DNA of 5,550 nt from assembly GCA_964513275.1 (NCBI GenBank), contig CAZELN010000039.1, forward strand, positions 1-5,550, given 5' to 3'. The notes under the pieces were generated by a model, which made no database searches, was not told the DNA's origin, and saw nothing but the letters and a program-made list of their open reading frames with translations. The stretch is from UBA12478 sp964513275 (GTDB lineage: Bacteria > Patescibacteriota > Patescibacteriia > UBA9934 > GWF2-40-263). This document shows, piece after piece, positions 1 through 4,276 of this stretch (positions are counted from its first letter, which is position 1; each line of letters begins with the position of its first letter). The position numbers and the translations under genes are program-made.

Positions 1-8
1 AGATCAAC

Positions 9-53
9 AAAAAGAAGAACCCGCGTGATCTGGTGAAGAAAGAGGGTTCTTCT
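9..53 (-). terminator. Hairpin with T tract, minus strand
   Basis: Perfect 10-bp arms AGAAGAACCC (13-22) and GGGTTCTTCT (44-53) enclose a 21-nt loop. Read on the minus strand the hairpin is followed by TTTTT (13-9), the form of an intrinsic terminator. It lies about 90 bp beyond the stop of the minus-strand gene at 145-669 and could end that transcript. A promoter-like pair at 60-88 would also start RNA right at its base, so it could instead be an early attenuator for a leftward gene outside the window. On the plus strand no T tract follows. Confidence 0.6.
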
Positions 54-112
54 AGAATCATTTCAACAGGGTTATTTACGTTCGTCAATGGACAATTGTG
101 GATAGATTTTCC
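13..112 (-). repeat. Copy 1 of a ~100-bp direct-repeat element (promoter plus hairpin)
   Basis: This stretch aligns with 727-830 in the same orientation. Columns 44-112 versus 762-830 align without gaps, 45 of 69 identical by my count, with blocks GGGTTCTT, CAACAGG, CGTCAA and GGATAGA in common. The hairpin loops differ in sequence and by 4 nt in length. The similarity stops after position 112. Copy 1 lies beyond the 3' end of the PaaX/Cas2-like gene and copy 2 beyond its 5' end. It may be a regulatory unit used before several genes, or a trace of a duplication or insertion. Confidence 0.55.
60..88 (-). promoter_or_regulatory. Putative extended -10 promoter pointing left
   Basis: On the minus strand there is TTGACG (88-83), a 17-bp spacer ending in TGT, and TGAAAT (65-60). 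The TGT directly before the -10 fits an extended -10 element. The predicted start is near 53, at the base of the hairpin 13-53. The pair is conserved in position in copy 2 of the element (778-806) while the spacer has diverged. The target would be a minus-strand gene left of the window. Confidence 0.4.
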
Positions 113-118
113 TTCAAG

Positions 119-152
119 GAACAATCTTTTCACGATCGTGAAGTTTATGTTT
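119..152. promoter_or_regulatory. Degenerate operator-like palindrome at the 3' end of the PaaX/Cas2-like gene
   Basis: The core TTCACGATCGTGAA (129-142) is a perfect 14-bp palindrome. Over the 34 bp 119-152 it matches the perfect palindrome at 677-710 at 25 of 34 positions in the same register, including GAACA at the left, ACGATCGT in the centre and TTTATGTT at the right. It overlaps the stop codon (145-147) and lies about 30 bp upstream of the putative leftward promoter at 60-88. A second binding site for the encoded regulator is the simplest reading. Confidence 0.45.
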
Positions 153-669
153 TGTGAGTGAGGTAGATATTGACCCATTTTTCAATCTTAAGCATACGAA
201 CAAGAGTCTGCATTTCATCGAGAATAGATTTGTTGGAAAACCAGACACTAAGTTGTTTTTGTGCGAAGCCGACCGATTTCAGAAAAAATCGAAACGAGTC
301 ACGAGCCCTTCTTGCCGCTTCAGGAAAATCAAACGCCACTAAAATTATCGATGGTTCTGGTAAGACGGCAATCGTTGACCGGATTGTTGTTTTAAGACGT
401 TGGATGGTGACTGATTCTGCCAGTTCATAAACGACCTTGTTTCCTTCCCGTCGTTCAGTAAGCCACGTCCTGCGTTTGAGTTCCTTCAGAACTCGACGTT
501 TCTTTTTCTCCCCAAAGATTCGATTCCACTCTTCCGGCTCCATGATTCCTCGAATCCGTTTGTATTGTTTGTATGGATTGTTCATCCATTCGATAGTAAG
601 ATCGCTTGCTTCAAGCAACGTTTCGATGATTTCTTGGGTTATGTTATTGGGTTTTTGGTTTTGGGTCAT
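145..669 (-). CDS. PaaX-like regulator: winged helix plus Cas2-like domain
   Basis: The protein has 174 residues. Residues about 10-95 are charged and helical with a wing-like KVVYEL stretch (78-83), consistent with a winged-helix DNA-binding domain. Residues about 105-174 look like the Cas2/PaaX C-terminal ferredoxin fold: IILVAFDFPEAARRARDSF (108-126), then FLKSVGFAQKQLSVW (129-143), and a closing strand WVNIYL. PaaX proteins repress phenylacetate catabolism in proteobacteria; short relatives, often labelled Cas2, are frequent in Patescibacteria with unknown targets. Asp114 sits where Cas2 carries its catalytic Asp, but there is no CRISPR array or other cas gene nearby, so a regulator is the better call. 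The ATG at 669 has no Shine-Dalgarno; it follows a perfect 34-bp palindrome by 7 nt, suggesting autoregulation. The gene is AT-richer than the operon at 1550-4149. Confidence 0.75.
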   Translation of the reverse strand: MTQNQKPNNITQEIIETLLEASDLTIEWMNNPYKQYKRIRGIMEPEEWNRIFGEKKKRRVLKELKRRTWLTERREGNKVVYELAESVTIQRLKTTIRSTIAVLPEPSIILVAFDFPEAARRARDSFRFFLKSVGFAQKQLSVWFSNKSILDEMQTLVRMLKIEKWVNIYLTHKT

Positions 670-676
670 ATGGGTG

Positions 677-710
677 GAACATAAAGTTTACGATCGTAAA
701 CTTTATGTTC
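677..710. promoter_or_regulatory. Perfect 34-bp palindrome, likely operator of the PaaX/Cas2-like gene
   Basis: The left half GAACATAAAGTTTACGA (677-693) is followed by its exact reverse complement (694-710); symmetry breaks just outside. It ends 7 bp before the ATG at 669 on the minus strand. A dyad of this length directly upstream of a winged-helix gene suggests a dimeric or tetrameric autoregulatory operator. In RNA it would also form a hairpin next to the start codon. A degenerate copy is found at 119-152. Confidence 0.7.
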
Positions 711-725
711 TCGATTACGTTGAAC

Positions 726-769
726 AAAAAGAACCCCCAGCCCGACAAGCGGGCAATAAAGGGGTTCTT
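726..769 (-). terminator. Terminator-like hairpin in the leader of the PaaX/Cas2-like gene
   Basis: The outer stem pairs AAGAACCCC (729-737) with GGGGTTCTT (761-769). An inner stem pairs GCCCG (740-744) with CGGGC (750-754) around a 5-nt loop. On the minus strand TTTTT (730-726) follows, giving an intrinsic terminator. No minus-strand gene lies upstream, so it would act on RNA started at the promoter 778-806, as an attenuator, or block antisense transcription from the lipoprotein side. On the plus strand there is no T tract. Confidence 0.6.
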
Positions 770-830
770 ATGAAGCCATCACAACAGGTTTTTCTTCCAG
801 CGTCAACGGGTCGTTGGGGATAGAACGGCC
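727..830 (-). repeat. Copy 2 of the ~100-bp direct-repeat element
   Basis: This is the counterpart of 13-112, in the same orientation. It contains the leftward promoter-like pair (778-806) and the hairpin (726-769). It occupies most of the divergent intergenic region between the PaaX/Cas2-like gene and the lipoprotein gene. Its minus strand also holds a 27-codon open frame from a GTG (851) to a TAA (768), but this overlaps the promoter elements and shows no sign of being a real gene. Confidence 0.55.
778..806 (-). promoter_or_regulatory. Putative promoter of the PaaX/Cas2-like gene
   Basis: On the minus strand there is TTGACG (806-801), a 17-bp spacer ending in TGT, and TGTGAT (783-778). This is a 5/6 -35 and a 4/6 -10 with an upstream TG. 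The predicted start is near 771, giving a leader of about 100 nt that contains the hairpin 726-769 and the palindrome 677-710 before the ATG. It stands back to back with the rightward promoter at 833-861. Confidence 0.45.
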
Positions 831-832
831 TA

Positions 833-861
833 TTGACGCCCTATTCCTCACTGGTTATGGT
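833..861 (+). promoter_or_regulatory. Putative promoter of the lipoprotein gene
   Basis: TTGACG (833-838) and TATGGT (856-861) are separated by 17 bp. The predicted start near 868 leaves a leader of about 22 nt before the ATG at 890. The 10-mer CTATTGACGC around the -35 recurs at the operon promoter (1492-1501). Confidence 0.5.
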
Positions 862-889
862 GAACTCTCACTCTTCACAAACGTCGTTT

Positions 890-1459
890 ATGAAATTTTT
901 TCCTCTCCTTTTGGTTCCGTTTATCCTATTGGGTGCTGGATGTGCCGCTTCCACGACTACTTCACTGCCAGCTGACGTAACGGCCGTTGAGACACTCACT
1001 CCTGAAACCACCTCCACCATCAGCTACGTCATGAGTAATGACTTTCTCATGTTCTCTGCACCATCTGATTGGAGCATTGCGCAATACGACGGGGGGAGCG
1101 CAAGTACGATTGAAATTGAGTCTCCGTTGGGAGAATCCGTGACGATCGCCGTAGAAATCGCTGAAACGTTTGAGGGTGAATCTATCGACTACCAAGATTG
1201 GCTCGAGGAAAATTTTGATTTTTCTAATACCAGTTCCACGATTAACGTTGGAGGCTACACGTTTGATTTCCATGAGATCGTGACAGAGGGTCAAGAAAGT
1301 CAACAAGTTCTTACGTCTGAAATTCAGGGAGTGGATCGCCGATACTTTGTCGACATTTTGTTGTCCCTAGATGCGCAGAGAGAACAACAGGCCGTCCTTG
1401 ATTCCGTTGAGTTCAACCCAAGTATTGAGGCTCGATCCACCGCACAGGTTATTCGTTAA
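890..1459 (+). CDS. Small lipoprotein of unknown function
   Basis: The protein has 189 residues and I do not recognise the family. It starts with a lipoprotein signal: MKFF, a hydrophobic stretch LLLVPFILLG, then AGC with Cys18 as the likely lipidated residue. The lipobox is imperfect because the -3 position is Gly instead of Leu. A Ser/Thr-rich linker (about 20-45) leads to an acidic alpha/beta domain with DFLMFSAPSDWSIAQY near 51-66, loosely like PsbP-type or similar surface domains; that likeness is weak. The frame is open from a TTG at 833, but that codon is the -35 box of the promoter, and only the ATG at 890 puts the signal peptide at the N terminus. No Shine-Dalgarno precedes it. No convincing terminator follows; the next promoter starts 35 bp after the stop. 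Confidence 0.75.
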   Translation: MKFFPLLLVPFILLGAGCAASTTTSLPADVTAVETLTPETTSTISYVMSNDFLMFSAPSDWSIAQYDGGSASTIEIESPLGESVTIAVEIAETFEGESIDYQDWLEENFDFSNTSSTINVGGYTFDFHEIVTEGQESQQVLTSEIQGVDRRYFVDILLSLDAQREQQAVLDSVEFNPSIEARSTAQVIR

Positions 1460-1494
1460 AACGTCAGAATTGATGGTTTTTAAACGTGTTACTA

Positions 1495-1523
1495 TTGACG
1501 CAGGGGGTCGAGAATGCTAAAAA
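1495..1523 (+). promoter_or_regulatory. Extended -10 promoter of the kinase operon
   Basis: TTGACG (1495-1500), a 17-bp spacer ending in TGC, and TAAAAA (1518-1523) form an extended -10 promoter. The predicted start is near 1530, just upstream of the Shine-Dalgarno. It uses the same -35 hexamer and spacing as the other promoters proposed in this window. Confidence 0.5.
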
Positions 1524-1538
1524 AAGCCCTCGTTCTTT

Positions 1539-1544
1539 AGGAGG
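1539..1544 (+). promoter_or_regulatory. Strong Shine-Dalgarno for the gene at 1550
   Basis: AGGAGG lies 5 nt before the ATG at 1550 and fixes that start. It is the best ribosome binding site in the window and contrasts with the starts at 669, 890 and 4277, which have none. Confidence 0.8.
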
Positions 1545-1549
1545 ATTCC

Positions 1550-2482
1550 ATGAAGTTTCGAGTCATCACGCTTCTGGCGTTGTTTCTTTGTGTGTCGAAC
1601 CTGGCTTGGGCCGTCTGTGAAGCTCCCACGCATGTCCAACAACTGGGCGAGGCTGGACGTGTGGCCGAAGAGGCCTTCGCGAGCCTGGACGCCGAGAGTC
1701 TGCTCACACAGGCCTCCCACGTGCGCACGCAAATTTTGCCGTGTGTGCAGGAGTCTCTCACAAAGGAAGATGCCGCAGCGTTCCATCGACTCATGGCCAT
1801 GGAGTCGTTCATCAGCGGGAATTACACTCGTGCCAAGCAGGAGTTGCATGCAAGTCTTCTCTTGCAGCCGGGCTACACATTTCCCTCGGACGTTGCGCAG
1901 GAGGGGCATCCGCTTCTGATCTTGTACAAGCAAGCCGAGACGCTCCCCGACGGCGACGGCGAGAAGATCTATCCGCCTCCGGGCGGATACGTCCTGGTGG
2001 GCGGTGTGCGCAATGCGGCTCGCTACAAGGAGACGCCGGTCATCATCCAGGTGTACCAGAGCGTGGATGGCGTGGAGACCTTGCGCGAGACTCGCTACGT
2101 CCAGCCTGGGGAAGCAACACCCAACTGGTCGGGAAACGCGTTTGGTTTGACCGCTCAGGATCTGGGCATCAACCTCGACGATTTTCGACGTCCGTCGATC
2201 TTTCGAGATCCTCGGCCTTGGTATGTCGGTGCCGGTATCACCGCGCTTGCAAGTGGTGTGTTCTACGGGATCGCCATGCATGAGAAGGACTTGTTTCTGG
2301 ATCCATCGACTAGCGACGAGGATTTGGAAGGTCACGCTTCGCGCGCGAACAGCCTGGGTACGGCATCGGTGATCACCGGCGGTACCGCGCTCGTGTTTAC
2401 TGGCTTGGGGATTGGTTTTCAGGTGAAGTTTGGCTCAGGTCACAAGATCACCACGGCGCAGGAGGAGGTCGCCTCGCCATGA
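1550..2482 (+). CDS. Secreted, membrane-anchored protein with TPR-like region; kinase operon partner
   Basis: The protein has 310 residues and I do not recognise a named family. Residues 1-21 are a signal peptide (KFR, hydrophobic core, NLAWA cleavage site). Residues about 30-128 are helical, with a TPR-like segment SGNYTRAKQELHASLLLQPG (89-108); Cys23 and Cys65 could form a disulfide. Residues about 145-190 are beta-rich, starting at PPPGGYVLVGG. Two hydrophobic segments near 223-243 and 272-291 flank a loop with several acidic residues (244-271), giving a membrane hairpin near the C terminus. This order of parts recalls myxobacterial envelope proteins encoded beside Ser/Thr kinases. Its stop overlaps the kinase start (ATGA), so the two are probably made together; it may sense an envelope signal for the kinase or be its substrate, which is inference. 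GC is clearly higher than in the left-hand genes. Confidence 0.8.
   Translation: MKFRVITLLALFLCVSNLAWAVCEAPTHVQQLGEAGRVAEEAFASLDAESLLTQASHVRTQILPCVQESLTKEDAAAFHRLMAMESFISGNYTRAKQELHASLLLQPGYTFPSDVAQEGHPLLILYKQAETLPDGDGEKIYPPPGGYVLVGGVRNAARYKETPVIIQVYQSVDGVETLRETRYVQPGEATPNWSGNAFGLTAQDLGINLDDFRRPSIFRDPRPWYVGAGITALASGVFYGIAMHEKDLFLDPSTSDEDLEGHASRANSLGTASVITGGTALVFTGLGIGFQVKFGSGHKITTAQEEVASP
2461..2482 (+). promoter_or_regulatory. Translational coupling site between the two operon genes
   Basis: GGAGGAGG (2461-2468) sits 10 nt before the kinase ATG at 2479. That ATG overlaps the TGA of the preceding gene (2480-2482) as ATGA. Ribosomes ending the first gene can restart on the second, which favours a fixed ratio of the two proteins. 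Confidence 0.7.
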
Positions 2483-4149
2483 CAGAAGAACAACGTCAGA
2501 AGATTGCGCAGGCGCTGGAACGCGAAAAGCGGGAACAGGCTCAGGCGCTGCTGGCGCCACTGAAGGTTTACACCGTTGAGAAGCTCTTGGGGACAGGAGC
2601 GTTTGGCGACGTGCTCTTGGTTCGTCATCGAGTGTTTGGACTTCGAGCCATGAAGCTCATTCACCAGACGCTGTTGCGTTTTCCGCTGCTGATTGGCCGT
2701 TTCGAGAACGAGGCAAAAGCCATGCACGGCATCACCCACCCCAATGTGGTGAAGGTGCATGACATGGGTGAGATTGAAGACCGGCCGTATCTGGTCATGG
2801 ACTACTTGGAAGGCGGAACGGTAGAGGATCACCTTGCGAAGTTCGGGGTGTTTTCGCCTCGTCAGGCCGTACACGCAACGCTAGGAATCCTGCGTGGACT
2901 CAGTGCAGCGCATGCCCATGGGATTATCCATCGAGACATCAAGCCGGCCAACATCCTGTTTGACATCGATGGGACGCCCAAGATCACGGACTTTGGCATC
3001 GCGCACCTGAAGGACGAAACGAAGCATCTGACAAAGCTTGGGGCGACGATGGGTACCCACGGGTTCATGTCTCCCGGGCAGCTTGCGGGTCAGGCTGCTG
3101 ACGTGCGTGATGACGTGCATGCTGTGGGAGTCACGCTCTACGTCATGCTTACGGACGCAGAGTTAGGAGAAGGGAATTTTGCCGATCAGATTGAGGTGTG
3201 TCCAAAGGAGATCGAGAGTATCCACGTAGGACTCCAGGACGTCATCCGCAAGGCGACGGCCAAGAAACCCGATGAGCGGATGGCTTCCGCGGCAGCGATG
3301 ATCGCGGAGCTGGAAGCGTTGCTCGCTTCACTTCCGGAGGATCCCTCTAACATTCCTCAACCCGGTAGTGCTCTGAGTAACGTACAGGACGTCCCACACG
3401 TCAGCGTGACCTTGATGCCAGGTTCTGCAGATCTTTGCCAGGAAGGAGCAAACGTCAGCGCTGTGTCCCAGCGGCGGTTGGTGCAACCAGTTCCAGATGC
3501 GAGTCCACGTTCAGGCGAACCATCGCGCCCTTACGGGACGATTCATCCGGACGTTGACCAGGAGGTCCAGGCAGCCGAAGTCGAGGCGATTCGAGTTGCA
3601 GCAAAAGGACGTGTCATGCGTGTCGCTGTGCTGGCTGTCCTGGGGGTTCTCCTGGTCGTTTCATCCATGAGGGGATGGAAGCAAATCCATTCCGTTCCAT
3701 CGCAACCGCCCGAGTCGAGCGCGCAGGTTCTCCCACCGACACCAGAGCCACTGGAGCCAGAACGTGCAGCGGTTTCCACCCCTGTGCCCGTTGAAGCTCC
3801 AGCCGTGTCGACAGTCAAACCCTCGCAAACGATGGTGAAGGTACCAAACAAGCCCGTTGCACCCAAGCCGGAAGTTGTCGTAGTGCAGGGGGCTCAGGTG
3901 AGTGTGGTGGAAATGCCGCAAGTTCGTTTGCTCCTCAAAGCCGACACCACCGTGACGGTTTCGCTTACAGGCGAAGGAGGTACGTTTACACTCAAGAGCG
4001 GCTCACGTGAGATTCCTGCCGGAGAATATCGCGCAAGCGTGGACATGCCGGGACGCGAAACGCCCCAGATGGGCACACTGGTTGTGAAACCTGGCATCAC
4101 GACACTGACCTGCGACAGCAGGTTCAAGATGTGCACCGGGCTCAAGTAG
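2479..4149 (+). CDS. Transmembrane Ser/Thr protein kinase (PknB-like)
   Basis: The protein has 556 residues. The kinase domain spans about 31-285: glycine loop GTGAFGDV (38-45), ATP-anchoring Lys59, helix-C Glu78, catalytic loop HRDIKPAN (151-158), metal-binding DFG (171-173), Asp212 and Gly217 of subdomain IX, and Arg267. All catalytic residues are present, so it should be active. The APE motif reads SPG (198-200), with Gly in place of the conserved Glu. A cytoplasmic linker (about 290-378) leads to one membrane helix (380-396), a Pro/Val-rich extracytoplasmic stalk (about 405-480) and a beta-rich tail (480-556) with IPAGEYRASV, similar in style to PEGA domains, and Cys545 and Cys552 near the end. 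By family analogy the tail receives an envelope signal and the kinase phosphorylates cytosolic or membrane targets; the operon partner is the first candidate. The N-terminal 28 residues are charged and helical. Confidence 0.93.
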   Translation: MTEEQRQKIAQALEREKREQAQALLAPLKVYTVEKLLGTGAFGDVLLVRHRVFGLRAMKLIHQTLLRFPLLIGRFENEAKAMHGITHPNVVKVHDMGEIEDRPYLVMDYLEGGTVEDHLAKFGVFSPRQAVHATLGILRGLSAAHAHGIIHRDIKPANILFDIDGTPKITDFGIAHLKDETKHLTKLGATMGTHGFMSPGQLAGQAADVRDDVHAVGVTLYVMLTDAELGEGNFADQIEVCPKEIESIHVGLQDVIRKATAKKPDERMASAAAMIAELEALLASLPEDPSNIPQPGSALSNVQDVPHVSVTLMPGSADLCQEGANVSAVSQRRLVQPVPDASPRSGEPSRPYGTIHPDVDQEVQAAEVEAIRVAAKGRVMRVAVLAVLGVLLVVSSMRGWKQIHSVPSQPPESSAQVLPPTPEPLEPERAAVSTPVPVEAPAVSTVKPSQTMVKVPNKPVAPKPEVVVVQGAQVSVVEMPQVRLLLKADTTVTVSLTGEGGTFTLKSGSREIPAGEYRASVDMPGRETPQMGTLVVKPGITTLTCDSRFKMCTGLK

Positions 4150-4158
4150 CCCACTACG

Positions 4159-4188
4159 GACGAGGTTCATCCCTCGTCTTTCTTATTT
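4159..4188 (+). terminator. Intrinsic terminator of the kinase operon
   Basis: GACGAGG (4159-4165) pairs with CCTCGTC (4172-4178) around a 6-nt loop. It is followed by TTTCTTATTT (4179-4188). It begins 10 bp after the kinase stop codon. Confidence 0.8.
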
Positions 4189-4223
4189 GTCGGTGGCTAA
4201 GCCACCGACAAATAAGAGTTTTT
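4182..4223 (+). terminator. Second hairpin: 35-nt palindrome plus T tract
   Basis: CTTATTTGTCGGTGGCT (4182-4198) and its exact reverse complement (4200-4216) flank a single A (4199). TTTTT (4219-4223) follows on the plus strand. Its left arm is also the T-rich tail of the preceding terminator, so the two hairpins overlap. It can act as a backup terminator separating the operon from serS; the long perfect stem could also be a dispersed palindromic repeat. Confidence 0.65.
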
Positions 4224-4255
4224 GAAACTGGCTACGCATTCACTTTTTTCGCAAA

Positions 4256-4267
4256 ATGATGCATCAT
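4256..4267. other. 12-bp palindrome upstream of serS
   Basis: ATGATGCATCAT is a perfect dyad ending 9 bp before the chosen serS start. It contains the alternative in-frame ATG codons at 4256 and 4259. It may be an operator or mere chance; no partner copy is seen in the window. Confidence 0.25.
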
Positions 4268-4276
4268 GGTCGGCGT

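Noticed and set aside
96..106. DnaA-box-like TGTGGATAG as part of an origin
   Set aside because: It is a single imperfect box without neighbours or an AT-rich unwinding region; the other repeat copy does not keep it.
437..823. Plus-strand open frame across the 5' half of the PaaX/Cas2-like gene and the palindrome
   Set aside because: It runs through the palindrome and hairpin and has no recognisable domain; the minus-strand frame has clear family motifs.
1..830. CRISPR array or mobile element around the Cas2-like gene
   Set aside because: There are only two diverged copies of each repeat, no spacer-sized periodicity, no transposase or integrase, and no visible target-site duplication.
768..851. 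Minus-strand 27-codon frame (GTG to TAA) ending at the leader hairpin, as a leader peptide
   Set aside because: It overlaps the promoter elements, has no ribosome site or runs of regulatory codons, and the matching frame in the other repeat copy lacks the stop.
833..889. TTG start extending the lipoprotein gene by 19 codons
   Set aside because: The TTG is part of the -35 box of the putative promoter, and the extension would bury the signal peptide inside the protein.
1517..2335. Long minus-strand open frame opposite the operon's first gene
   Set aside because: It is antisense to a gene with signal peptide, strong Shine-Dalgarno and coupled partner; its translation is Arg/His-rich without domain features, typical of a GC-rich shadow frame.
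4256..4276. Upstream ATG start for serS
   Set aside because: It would add seven residues (MMHHGRR) before the conserved SerRS N terminus and lies in a palindrome.
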